Source of the DNA: Glandiceps talaboti
Taxonomy: Eukaryota; Hemichordata; Enteropneusta; Spengelidae
NCBI RefSeq assembly: GCF_964340395.1
Contig: NC_135555.1
Location: 522,501 to 562,500 of the forward strand
DNA: 40,000 nucleotides
Direction of reading: 5' to 3'
Shown: in pieces, positions 19,208 to 30,720 of the stretch
How positions within the stretch are numbered: the first letter of the stretch is position 1
Layout of the letters: every line of letters begins with the position of its first letter
Made by a program: the position numbers and the translations under genes
Notes under the pieces: model-generated
Databases searched by the model: none
The model's input: only the letters and a program-made list of their open reading frames with translations
What the model was told of the DNA's origin: nothing

Positions 19208-21207
19208 TACATCTAAATGCAGCGGTATTGGAGCAACGCTATGTCAGGAGCTACCATACTTTCCATAGCCAATTATTTTATGTACAGTACTTGCCAATAC
19301 AACCCAGTACAAGTCATTGTAGAACATGCAAAAGGCCCAAGAAACTAAATATTGATATGAGACAAAATATTTCAGTAATCATGAGTCTTGCACTTTGCTA
19401 ATACTACTGACACAAGAGGGCGCCATATACATTATGCCCAGGATGAGACAAATTCAACAAATTTACGTAAACAAGTTCTTCCACTGTTCTTAAAGTTATT
19501 TAACCCTTTCATGACTAGAGACGAGTTTTAAATAATATGGGGACCCAATTTATATGAATATTTTCATAATTACAATAATATTACTTTATTAGGAAGTAAC
19601 ATTTCTATAATTCCAGTCTAAAATGAAGTTGATATATGCCAAAAACTTACCTAAAACAAGAATTTTGTCCAAACAATTTTGGCGGGAATGTTTTCAGTAT
19701 TGAAGGGGTTATGCTGCAACTTGAACATTTAAAAAAAAAAAAAAACTGTTTTTGTTAGGTACAGTATTAAAGTCACTCATAATATCATACACCTTGTCCA
19801 GTATTGCTTTACCTGTGTTAGGTACAATATTAAACTCACTCATAATATCGTACACCATGTCCAGTATTGCTTTACCTGTGGGTAAACATAATTTTTGTAG
19901 CTGTATATACAATAAATGACTTTTGGGAGCTGCACCCAAAGTCAGCGCCCTCAACGGTGATACAATTTCAACTTCAGTTTCCGTACTGTTTATGGATAAT
20001 ATCAACCACTGATTAACATATACAGTGTTTAATTTTTGGTATTTTGACAATTTTTAGTGAATATATTGTGGTTATCTGATTGACAAGTGAACCTCCAGTT
20101 ACAACTAGTACAGTTTGAACATGATGACAGACTCAAAACCAAGCTTTCACTCAAGATTTCAACTTGCCATTACACTACCTACAGATAATATTGACCACTA
20201 ATTAACAGATACAATGTCTTTTTTTAAGTAATTGACCTATTTTTAGGGAATATATTTTGGATGTTTGATGAAAAAAATGTCCCAGTTACAGCCAGTGCAT
20301 TTTATCAATAGGGTACAACATTAATTTTTATGTATAAATCACATGACTTGTATTGTTTTTACATTCCAGTACTTTTCACAAACATAAAATCTAAATGTAC
20401 TTTTAGTAAATGATGTAATGGTCAAATACCACACACTAGAAGCTAACATGCAGCATGTCACCCAAGAAGGGGATAGAATCAATTTGGATAGGTTGTCAAA
20501 TCATGGGCTGTTAAGTGACCTTTGACACAGGCCTTTGGCACTTTGTTTTACCTTCAAAGTTGGTATTAGTCTAAGATATGCTGTGATGGGGTCATAGGTC
20601 ATAGGTCATAGCGACATGACATATCTTACAGTCTAAGTTAGTATGTAAAAAGGTTTATGAAGAGTTAAGACAACTTGTTATTAAGATGGGGGGGGGGGGG
20701 TTTACCATTTAACCATTCAGACAGGGATACAAGCTGAGTTTATACTTTTTGGGGTGATTTTTGCTGCATATATTTAAAAGACACACGCAGTATTCTACTT
20801 ACTAAGGCATACCTAACCATCACTTGTACAGACTGAACCTGGTATGAAGATATAACATGCACACACAGTGAAATCTTGTCTGTAGATATAACTTATAAAC
20901 AGCCTGATGATGTAATATATTATGCATATACAAAAATGTTTTGGAAATCCTTAATACAAGAAGACAATATTGTAATTTCATAAAAGGTGTTTGTCAAAGT
21001 TAACATTATATTAGAATAGTGGTACTTTAACTTATTGTGCATCTGTCAAAAATTTTAAAATAAAGACTTAGTTTTTAATGGAATAAAGAGAAAATAAGTT
21101 TTTAACCATACCTGAATGAGTTCTATCTTGTCCCATAATGTATTTGCTTATATCACTATTATTTCATATTACATCATATTATTTGATTTACAAGCCTTTC
21201 ACTCACC

Positions 21208-21240
<33 letters not shown>

Positions 21241-21245
21241 TCATA
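19208..21245. other. Intergenic DNA downstream of the F-box gene
   Basis: AT-rich, with no recognised gene. It contains the 63-bp duplication at 19754-19879, a run of 13 G at 20688-20700, a TCATAGG triplet repeat near 20592-20612, and the start of a (CA)n tract at 21208-21239. Confidence 0.45.
19754..19879. repeat. 63-bp tandem duplication, reading as 21-residue repeats
   Basis: Two copies (19754-19816, 19817-19879) starting GTTAGGTACA. On the minus strand they read TGKAILDMVYDIMSEFNIVPN and TGKAILDKVYDIMSDFNTVPN within an open frame at 19709-20050 that has no known relative. The copies differ at a few bases only. Most likely non-coding; the open frame is weak evidence. Confidence 0.85.
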
Positions 21246-21451
21246 CATATGTTAGGGGCATGGTCATGGTTGCTAGGGCCATTGTGTCAAAATGTTTTCA
21301 ACAAAAACTGCAGAATAACACCTCCAGAAACATATCAGTCCCATTCACCATGAAGTTGTTGAGATATGTTTTTGACCTAATTTGCATATCACTGATGAGA
21401 TCATCACATTGTCATTACAGCTTCATCTACACATTCCCCATTAATAAGTCG

Positions 21452-21531
<80 letters not shown>

Positions 21532-21632
21532 CGCGCACACACGCACACACACACACACACATACACACAGACAGACAGACATATGCATGCACATACACGG
21601 ACATTTCACCATGCACATAACACTACTGAACC
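21246..21632 (+). repeat. Dispersed repeat, copy A, with embedded (CA)n
   Basis: Shares an ordered series of blocks with 38078-38612: GGTCATGGTTGCTAGGGCCA, CCTCCAGAAACAT, CACCATG-AGTT, TAATTTGCATATC, CTTCATCTACACAT, GT-GTTTAC-CACA and finally TACTGAACC. In this copy the CACA junction has grown into a long (CA)n tract (about 21451-21570) with CGCG interruptions. It has no ORF of its own. The element class is unknown; the shape suggests a non-coding interspersed repeat. Confidence 0.8.
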
Positions 21633-23283
21633 TCAGTTCACTTATGCTAAAAATCACTCTCTGGGCACAGATGGCAGTCTATGAATCACCCAGGTAAAGC
21701 TGGAACAAAATACAACCAAAACCACCAACTCGAAGTATGTGAGACATTAAAGATAGCCACTTTATTTCAGAAATCATTGTATTGGGATACATAACAAGTT
21801 TTAAATAACTATCTAGAAGATCATTTTCTTGTAAAGATCATATTAATACGTTTGTATACATTTTGCTTTGTTGTTATTTCTATTGTGTATTTCGAATCGA
21901 ATCCCATCATTATGACGCAGTAGACTAAAATCTACACACTTCTGTTCTCTGGGTTAGTTGGAATAATTCAATTTGTCATAAACCCTTCCGTAAGTACGAC
22001 CTAATCTCTAAAACATAATTTGACAATGATTTTAGACACTGAAGCATATTTATCGAAATGAAAGGATATTTACTGTGTATTGCGGGAAATGTAACGTATG
22101 TTTGTCTCGCATTCTATGTTTCTGATCTTTTTTTTCTCTCTCATCACCTCAACTCTTAAAAGAAGAAAAAGTCATGGAAAGTAATTATAATTCTGTTTAA
22201 AGTTGGAAGCAAATAGTTTAAACTTGGTGGATGAGCAATAGTTATTCCGTTATCTTGTAAGTTTTGATTTGGCGTAGATTTGATAATAAGTTGAATATAT
22301 GAGGATCTCTGAATGTGACACGTCAATAAGTACAGATACATCGCCATGGTAACAGGCGTTCAGCAACGTGTCTTCTAAGATAATCATATTCCATACAACT
22401 GGTGGTGTACTTCCCAAAAAAACTGCATGAGAGGTCACTGGATATTCCAGAAATTAGAATTCGCTTTAAGTGTGATTCAGTTAAAAATGTACAACATAGG
22501 ATTGCACTTTATATATTTATTTATCACAATAACATTTATTGTTTCCTACGTCATTACATGTCTTGTCCTACTGTAATTATTTTTATTATAATGAATGACA
22601 GCATGGGTAGTCGATAGCAGCATTGTGACCACAATTCATTGTTTATCTATCCTATAACCCAAGTATTTATAAATAAAACGTTTCCAAATGACGAGATGGT
22701 TGGCAACGCCTGATAAACAAAAACTTTCATAGCTCAAAATAGTATGGCGACTGATCCACCCCATGCACTTCTTTGTATGCCCTCATAGCCATCTTTTGTT
22801 GGTTAATTCACTTGAAAATAGAGGAAGAATAGTGTGATGGGGTCATGTTTTTGTTCACAACCTCTATAGTGGCTACCAACGGTTACCACATGACTCTCTA
22901 TCTTGGGTTACCTTCGAATGGCCTGTTTGGCTGATAAAGACAGGTTAGCTGGTTAGTCCATTCAAAGTTTGGAGGGGCTACTGGTCATATAAATGAGGAA
23001 AATTTAACATTTGTTTTGACAACAGATTAATGTTACAATGTTAACAAAGCATTTTTACATATTTAATTATTATACACGACAGATGGTAGATGTATACCTG
23101 TTATCTTAAAAGAGAACAATCATATAGCAGTGTGGATTTAAATACCAAACGTAAATTTTGTGCCGACGCTGGGGTCAACCTTGTGCCAGATTTGAATCAT
23201 GTTACATGAGTAAGTAACATCTTGGAGTGTAATTCCTCCAAGGTAACATAGAGGAAATTTCAGAAATTTCCCATCCTTGGTGG
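21633..23283. other. Intergenic DNA, no recognised gene
   Basis: AT-rich, with only chance-length open frames on both strands. No RNA gene or protein similarity recognised. Confidence 0.45.
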
Positions 23284-23686
23284 GTTTGCTTCCCGGTGGT
23301 GGCAGTCCCAGACGAAGCGGGTACTCATGCTTGTTAGAAATTTCACGGAAAAGGGGGTGTTTTTCGTCGGCCATCTAGGTCCGTGGAATCGTAAAAACGG
23401 GGTACTTTTTCAGATCACCCTCCGAGATTAGCCGCATGCAACACACTTGCTATGGTAAACAATAGATTCAAACACTGGGCAAACAGTGTACATGCAGTGT
23501 ATGGATTAGGTGTCCTTGAAGGTAAAACCTCACAGATTTCGGAAATAAGGGGGTATTTTTTGCAGTGATTTTCTCCCAGATTCACTAAAAAGTTGAAATA
23601 TCCCGGGAAAAAGGGGTACATTTTAAATTTCGCTAACAAGCATGGGTACCCACCCATCCAGGGACTGCCACCGCCGGGGTTTGCTT
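23284..23686. mobile_element. 387-bp MITE with 8-bp target duplication (hAT-like)
   Basis: The element 23292-23678 begins CCCGGTGGTGGCAGTCCC and ends GGGACTGCCACCGCCGGG, an inverted repeat with one mismatch at the tips. Similarity continues inward for about 70 bp (CATGCTTGTTAG … CTAACAAGCATG). It is flanked by identical GTTTGCTT at 23284-23291 and 23679-23686. An 8-bp target duplication with short TIRs is typical of hAT transposons. There is no transposase, so it would depend on an enzyme elsewhere. Open frames at 23138-23374 and 23415-23657 are read-through of this element. Confidence 0.9.
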
Positions 23687-23791
23687 ATGTAAAACGGTTC
23701 AAAATTTGTCAATATCTTCGATCAGCTAATTGAAGTCTTTGAGATATATTGATAGATATGTATGGCACGAATTGACTGTGACATCTGACAT

Positions 23792-23975
23792 CATTTCTCC
23801 GTTATTGGCAAAGTAACCTCTTCCCTGACAAAACCGTTTACCTCATTTCTCCATATGTGGCAAACGCCACTTCTGTGACGTAAAACGCTTAATCCCATAT
23901 CGCCATATATGGTAAATAATACCTCAATAACGTAACACCTAACCTCATTTCTCCATATATGGTAAATACCACTTT
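23792..23975. repeat. Tandem degenerate repeat (about 50 bp, 4 copies) with CArG-like boxes
   Basis: The motif TCATTTCTCCATATATGGTA recurs about every 50-52 bp with the core forms CCGTTATTGG (23799), CCATATGTGG (23851), CCATATATGG (23903) and CCATATATGG (23953). Two match the SRF/MADS CArG consensus exactly; the other two differ at one or two positions. Between copies lie GTGACGTAAAAC and AATAACGTAACAC, similar to CRE/ATF sites. The 3' end of the G-alpha-o gene is about 2 kb away. Confidence 0.7.
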
Positions 23976-25998
23976 CTTACTAATAATACACCAGGTTAAG
24001 CTGCAGCGAGTATATTTGCAGATTACGTGTAGTTGTATCAACTACGATGTCTGATGACAAAGTGGACATCAAATAGCAATGCTAAAATATGTTATCTCTC
24101 ATTACTATTTGAACCATAACTAAGTCATACCCAATTAGCAGTTACTTCTTTGTGTATACTTCTAGCACAGTCGTGCAGGTTGAATTTAATGGCCAATTCC
24201 ATTTCGTTGGACCATGCATGCCATGACAGGTTGAATCCCCCTTGACTGAAACTTCAATATCGGGTTAAACACAGTTTTACTTTGAAAAGGTTTACAGAAC
24301 GTTATCTTTTCGATGTTCTAGACTTTAGATCTGTAACTTTCGTTGCTCCTAAGATCATTGCTGCTGTCTTCTACATGAGGATTGAATTAATATTTTCAAA
24401 AAAGGAGGGTTGAAAGAGTAATGTTTAAGTTACCCATTTATCACACAATCTAAATTACAAAGCAGATGTGACTGTGATTGCCATGATTGTTACTTTGTCA
24501 GATATCAACATTAAGTCTTATACAATTATGATTTTGCCAGAAGTATTGCTGTTAATTTTACAGTGATTTCAAATGAATTACTACAATAACTATCACACAC
24601 TTAGCAACGTCTAGGCAACTAAATATTGTTGAACAAAACAGTGAGTACAAAATAAGATTTACAAAATACGTTTTTGGCATAAAATACAGATGCTTGCACA
24701 AAGAGTAGTTTTTTGTTTGTTTTCTTTGATTTTGATTTTGTTTTTGTTTTTTGTTTTTTTCTAAATGCTTAAAAACATACAGTTGAACAACATTTTAAAG
24801 TCTCATTGGTACCGGCAGTGAATACTGGCACATAAAATATGATAAAATCGGCTTTATACGAGGAAGCTTTGTTGAAAGACAAGTTTTGATGTTTTTTTGT
24901 TTCATTTTTGATCAAATTCTGAGCACAAAGTGTTGACAATACTTGGAAAAGAATTGACAACTACTAATAACTACTGCTTTTGTTTCGTATAATTAAATTT
25001 CTATTTTGTTATATTTATATATAACTTGTGTAGCTCAATATGAAAAAAGCTATTTGAGCTAACTTTACATGCGTCGACATTTTACATGATTGGAGAATCG
25101 TTTCCATAACAAGTTTTGATGTTGCCATGTGACGATTACTTTCCGGAAGAATGAGACTACACGGTTTCATTGCTTGTTTGTGATACATAACATACTGACA
25201 ACTTGATACCATTAATATTTAGGAAATAGTTCTGAAAGTTATTAACTTTGATTAGTTTGCTATCAGTCACCTTAAGTCAATATAAAAGAATAGCGAGTCA
25301 CCTTAAGTCAATATAAAAGAATAGCGACTACAACAATTTCAAAAGAGCTCCCAAAATAAACATATGAACACATCTCTCAAATGTCATTTTTCTCTGATAA
25401 ATTCATTCTTCCTGGTCCCTTTTAAAAACTACATGGCAAGTATGTTTGCGGCTAAGACTATCCCGTCAGACTTTAAGTCAGATAACGATTCCTACATTAT
25501 TTGTATATCATTATTTACATAAAATCTAAATATAGTAGCCGAAAAATCTACAATCTTGGACGCATACATTGAACTACAAGACATGAATCGCTGGTCAAAC
25601 AAGAATTTGATAATTTTAGTGCTTATGGTCAGCCTGTAACAGAAAAGGAAATACGTCATGACTGGCCAACTCAAATATTTATCTGTTGTAAAGTTTTTCA
25701 TATAAAATAACATTAAAATTTCAAGAAGAGTGTGTGAAGAAAAAGACATTGCAATGTAGTTTCACATGGTTTGGTCAACTAAGTTCAATAGGCTCATTCT
25801 AGATCTAGTGACAATTGGCAATATGTGATTGGCTTATTTGAATTGCCACATAATTCGTTACAGCCAATCAGCTACAGCGTCTATGCCCAGGCCAAAATTG
25901 CCTTAATCGGGATCAATATCTACATGTGTTGATAATATAGATTTCCTTGCACCCTATATGATTTGCAAATGTTAGATTCATTTTTTACCATTTGTATT
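23976..25998. other. Probable 3' UTR and downstream flank of the G-alpha-o gene
   Basis: No coding sequence recognised. In transcript (minus) sense it follows the stop codon at 25999. It contains a 31-bp tandem duplication (25266-25327) and an A-rich tract on the minus strand at about 24715-24762. The extent of the 3' UTR cannot be set from sequence. Confidence 0.4.
25266..25327. repeat. 31-bp tandem duplication
   Basis: Two identical direct copies of a unit starting GTCACCTTAAGTCAATATAA. A recent local duplication. Confidence 0.95.
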
Positions 25999-26186
25999 TT
26001 AATAAAGGCCGCATCCCCTGAGATTATTGGCAATAATGGTGTCCGTAACCGCGTCAAAGACAAACTGGATATTATTGGTGTCAGTAGCACATGTCATATG
26101 CGCATATATCTCCTTGGTTGTACTCTTGTTCATGCTTTCAAACTGTGCTTGAATATAAGCTGCAGCTTCATGGTAACTATTAGGTC
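25999..26186 (-). CDS. GNAO1: G-alpha-o last coding exon (C-terminus)
   Basis: 188 bp after acceptor ccttacag; reads (G)[16 protein letters not shown], then [20 protein letters not shown] and [18 protein letters not shown], stop TAA. It holds the G5 guanine-base motif (TCAT). [10 protein letters not shown] is the signature C-terminus of the Go alpha class, contacting receptors and carrying the Cys at position -4 that pertussis toxin ADP-ribosylates in this family. The protein is a heterotrimeric G-protein alpha subunit, a GTPase at the inner plasma membrane coupling receptors to effectors such as channels and adenylyl cyclase. Exons 4-8 on the minus strand join in frame with intron positions as in vertebrate Go genes. 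Exons 1-3 (N-terminal lipidation site, P-loop) are not in view. Confidence 0.96.
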
Positions 26187-26736
26187 CTGTAAGGCACGTG
26201 GGGAAAATGGAAAGAAAACAGTTAAATGAAACGCATAGAACGTAAGTGTTTTCTTGAACAAACTAATGCATTGTTATGTCATAAAACATTTTTTTTCAAA
26301 ATGTATGGAAATAGTAACATTTTCCTGTACCATTCTTTCCACACCAGCTAACTTCAAAACAACTTTCCGAAATCAGTGCCGTCACTTAGATAAGAAGTTT
26401 TTACTTTGTGCAAAGTGTGTAGAATGTAGTATACTTTTACTGGCAAATAGCTCATTGCCAAGGTAACACTGAAGATAATGATTTAAAAGCAAACTTAACC
26501 AATTGAACAAGGAGAACTATTTGCTCTATTTTGCAGACGGATTTCAACAAGAATCTCTAAAGTACTTACAAATAAATGTAAAGTTCTTCGTTTTATATAG
26601 GGAATATGTAAAGAGTCTATCTTATATATAAAGCATGAAGCAACAGAATGAATTTGAAACAAAAAAACATCAGACTAATGGTCATTTGCTCTTATTGCCG
26701 TTTACATGTGACAACTGTACAGAAAGTCAAACTTAC

Positions 26737-26890
26737 CTGTATACTCAGGGAAGCATAGAGTAAGTGGTGATTTCACTATCTTCTCTTCAAATAAATCTTT
26801 CTTATTTAGAAATAGGATAATGGAAGTGTCTGTAAACCACTTGTTATTACAGATAGAATCGAATAATTTCAAACTTTCTTGCATTCGGTT
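26737..26890 (-). CDS. GNAO1: G-alpha-o coding exon 7 (G4 motif)
   Basis: 154 bp, acceptor cttttcag, donor ACAG|GTAAGT. It encodes [19 protein letters not shown], then [19 protein letters not shown] and ending PEYTG across the junction. NKKD is the base-specificity motif G4. Only one version of this exon is present, whereas vertebrate GNAO1 has duplicated alternative terminal exons. Confidence 0.97.
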
Positions 26891-27093
26891 CTGAAAAGTG
26901 CAAAGATGATAGAAGAGTGATGAATGACACCATTGTTCAATACTTCGTCAAGAACATTCTACAACAGTTTCGAAATGCATGGTGGGACATGTTGTCAAAA
27001 GACCTTCTACACACAATGAAAGGTAATGATATCTTGATGTTCTAAAATCTAACATCACCAGGCTTCTTTATGGCGATTGTAGACACCCCTTTC

Positions 27094-27121
27094 TCTGTCT
27101 GTCTGTTTCTGTCTGTTTGTT

Positions 27122-27198
<77 letters not shown>

Positions 27199-27209
27199 CC
27201 CCTCTCAAT

Positions 27210-27287
<78 letters not shown>
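27094..27287. repeat. (CTGT)n followed by (CT)n in G-alpha-o intron 6
   Basis: A tetranucleotide run (about 27094-27198), a short spacer CCCCTCTCAATAAC, then about 38 CT units (27211-27287). On the transcript strand these are purine-rich (GA)n and (ACAG)n. Confidence 0.97.
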
Positions 27288-27288
<1 letters not shown>

Positions 27289-27513
27289 GTTTGTTTTGAA
27301 AGCTGAAACTGTTTTCGTCATTATTTGTAATAAACGTCATTAGTATTGTCTTCCCCTGCGTCTTTCTAAAATATGATGCATCGTCGTAAAAGCACGGGCC
27401 TCTTTATGGCTACTGTATAAGACACGCTGTTGAGCCAGCCGAAATATATACTCTGGCTTCTGAGTTAATAGCTGAAACTGCAATATAATGCAAAGATGAT
27501 AGGAATAACATAC

Positions 27514-27643
27514 TGTAGTTTCATCTTCGTAGAGTACTTGATCGTAGGCACTCATTGCTACACAAAATATAATGGCTGTTACGTCTTCAAAACAGTGAAT
27601 CCACTTCTTTCGTTCTGAACGTTGGCCTCCTACATCAAACAAT
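27514..27643 (-). CDS. GNAO1: G-alpha-o coding exon 6 (switch II, G3 motif)
   Basis: 130 bp, acceptor gattacag, donor ACTACA|GTATGT. With the two bases from exon 5 it reads [19 protein letters not shown], then [19 protein letters not shown] and YEDETT. DVGGQ is G3 with the catalytic glutamine intact. The YDQVL-EDETT sequence is the Go form rather than Gi, which has a YDLVLAEDEE-type sequence. Confidence 0.97.
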
Positions 27644-28276
27644 CTGTAATCAACGTTTATAAAAGTTCATTGCCATGATGTTAGATGAAACGACTTTAGA
27701 ACAACAGGTCAGGTGTAAGTAATCACTCAAATACATTCCATATCAAGTCATATCTCTCTAGTGTAACAATATATACACTATTTGTATAGGTTTATAATAA
27801 TGATTACATTGTCCATCCTCGACGCCTTTGCAAATACCATCCATCATTTCCCTTCATTTATGTCCCATTTCATTCAAGAATCGTGCCCTTACTCAAACCT
27901 TTCATTTTATATAATTCTAACATGCTGTGTTGATAACATTACAACTCACTGGTCTGAGATGACATTGAAAATTACCATAAAACAATAATTTAAAATCGTA
28001 AAAATTAGTGCTTGTACCACACCAAGGGTTCTAACTTAAGAGCAACGTTTCGCCTGTTAGGATCGGCAGACTGTCTAACTCTCCGTAAAGCCAGTAAACA
28101 AAGTTTGTCGACTTGAACAGGTGACACGTTACTCGTAGTAATTTAGAGCCCATTGGTCATCGTACAACAACTAATTATCATAGTCTATGTTTTACAGACC
28201 CGATGAACGTAATTAAGAATAACTGAAATCATTTATTCTTACTCTTGATATACGTGGTGAAAAATTGAAGACTTAC

Positions 28277-28405
28277 TTGAAATTGAGATTTCTGAAGCTG
28301 AAGTGGGTTTCTACGATACCGGTTGTTTTCACTCTAGTTCTCAATAAATCTTGTTCCGTTGGGAGGTAATCTTCTGCACACACTCTATCTAAATCATCTA
28401 AGAAA
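28277..28405 (-). CDS. GNAO1: G-alpha-o coding exon 5 (switch I)
   Basis: 129 bp, acceptor tttcatag, donor TTTCAA|GTAAGT. It encodes (Y)[20 protein letters not shown] and [20 protein letters not shown]. The switch-I arginine and threonine (RTRVKTTG) are intact. The acceptor has an unusual neighbour: a CU-rich tract about 200 nt long ends about 32 nt upstream of it. Confidence 0.96.
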
Positions 28406-28436
28406 CTATGAAAAATAATAACGTTTATTGGAATTG

Positions 28437-28683
<247 letters not shown>

Positions 28684-28689
28684 GACAGG

Positions 28690-30610
28690 CAAACCAGACA
28701 GACAGTTTTGGCCTTAATAACCTTATACTACAAAACGTTGACATTTCGATATAAAGATAAGATGTTGGGAGAGTCTTGTGATATTGAACTCATCGTTAAT
28801 AAACTACAAAGTGTACACTAGCCCTCTCGTTTTTAACAACTAAAGTTGTCATGACAACGATGCTGTTCTAGGCCATAAATGGCGGAAATCTAGACTGGGA
28901 CCATACTCTATTTCCAGATACTAGGTATTTCAATGAGGTTGACCGCCAATCTAGCGGAAATCCTTAACCTGGGTTATCCTGTTTTTAAAATTGTGAATGG
29001 GGGGGGGGGGGTCATTGTGTTTTGGATTGTGGTGGAAGAAAAATCCATTTCTACAATGGCATATAACCTTGTCTGAACCGTGGTATTTGTTCTTGTCCCT
29101 TTTTCTTACATAAATTCTTTAATATTACTTCATGTATGAGTTCAAACCTAACAACACATATCTACATATACATGTATTACCTAGCTACCACACTAGTTAC
29201 AGAACATGTCATGTAGAAACTTTGCTGCTTCACAATCAGTGCTTCACTTATATTGCACTTTGGGGCAAAAGTGAAGTTGAAGGTTTCGTAATGGTAATCT
29301 TCAGAGATAGTTTATAAAAGAAGTTAATCTAAATTGTTCTACTCTTCAGTATGAACTTGTCAGTAGGGATTATCGTGTTATCGACACTACAAATCACCAC
29401 ATCTCATCAGATTCCAGTGTCTATTATACACTAGGTATGACCACCTAAAGTTCTCTAATATGCAATACTAATGCCACTATACCAATGTTATGAGCCCATT
29501 TTATGTGACGGGGGAAACTCGTTTAAAACGTACACTAACTTTAGCTTTTCGAAGCTGTGAAATATTACTTCATTCACGCTTAATTCTAGTGAAATATATG
29601 TCTTAAGAGTTCTTTCAGTTGCAAACAAGCTTCGGTATTAAACGTTTGGTGTTCAATATTGATTGTCTTGCGGGTGTCATTCCAAGTAAGGTCGCGCCAC
29701 GTTACCCGATAGAAGTTAAGCGAGGATGCGAGAACGGAATGAGGTAGATCTGTGTATGGGTAGACATAGCTTGAAGCTGTCATGACTCGTGCACTGCTAC
29801 TAGTAATCAGCAGAAGCCTTAGCACATATCCAGAAGATTAATGGTTTACTGCTTGCGTAATGTATGAATAACAAAATGTAGCAGATAGTCTTTAAAATAC
29901 TCGTGACACCTTTCTGGGTTCAGTCGTCTACTTGCTCCAAATATTGCGAACCCCGAGGACCTGCGAACGATTTGCTCTATTACTTTTCGATCCCGAGGCC
30001 TGGAATGACCGAATTGAATTTAGATGAAATCAAACAAGAGAAAAGTACGACAAAAGAAAACCAGGTTGGTGGATTAGTCAGCTGCAGTCCGTGCAATTCA
30101 CAGCACCATCAACCAAGGAACAACACGACAGAAGATAATATGAAACGACGAGGAACAGCGAAGTTAGAGGCGGATATATATTTATGAGAATACATGAGTG
30201 TACGTTTGATTTTAATTAGTGTTTTGCCCTTTGCAAAGTATTGTTTGTTTTAGACTGTGAATATTGGTAATTATACAAAGAAGGGACAGTTCATTTATCT
30301 TGCGCTAGGTATTTACAGATTACATGATTTTTGTAACACTGGCAACGTTATACTCCTGGACAATATATTTCGTCACGTTGACTTTTCTTGCTTTCTTTTT
30401 CTTTCTTTCTTTCTTTCTTTGCATTGTCTTTCTTTCTCGTTCATACTTTTTATATGATTCCAATTCGTCTATCTTTACTAAGTATGGCTGTTGTATTCTT
30501 CCTCCAGCATTGCATAATTACCAGTTCCCCGTGTTTCAAAATAGTGATGAAAAGTTCATGCACGACGATCTCAAAACATTTATTTGAAACCATGTTAAAC
30601 CGACCATCGT
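28690..30610. other. G-alpha-o intron 4, part 1
   Basis: Intronic. It contains a 13-G run (28999-29011), two coding-like but unrecognised short open frames (minus 29586-29825, plus 29903-30187) in a locally CpG-richer stretch, and an imperfect CTTT repeat near 30384-30440. None of the frames resembles a known protein; they may be chance or the remains of a mobile element. Confidence 0.4.
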
Positions 30611-30623
30611 ACCAGACCCATAG

Positions 30624-30699
30624 CCCAGAGATTCCTCTAAGTGTTAATATGTAGAAAGCTCCTTGACATATAAACACTAAGACAAGACAAATCTCTGGG
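30624..30699. repeat. 76-nt imperfect hairpin
   Basis: The arms CCCAGAGAT … AGTGTTAATATGT and ACATATAAACACT … ATCTCTGGG pair with an internal asymmetric loop and a 13-nt terminal loop. It sits just outside the larger fold-back at 30721. The size resembles a microRNA precursor, but there is no evidence of expression. Confidence 0.6.
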
Positions 30700-30720
30700 C
30701 CAACACGTGTCACCATATGC

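Noticed and set aside
20688-20700. 13-G run (and another at 28999-29011) as a G-quadruplex element
   Set aside because: Single homopolymer runs without the spaced G-tracts usual for a regulatory quadruplex; more likely slippage or MITE-tail sequence.
23138-23657. Two minus-strand ORFs (80 and 78 residues) with a shared KYPLISEI/KHPLFREI-type motif
   Set aside because: The similarity is explained by the inverted-repeat arms of the 387-bp MITE being read on one strand; one frame runs out of the element into flanking DNA.
27068-27340. ORFs of Glu-Arg, Ser-Leu or Cys-Leu repeats over the microsatellites (also at 28273-28744, 33751-34244, 21116-21697)
   Set aside because: Pure products of simple sequence repeats; the real exon content in these spans is only the G-alpha-o exons.
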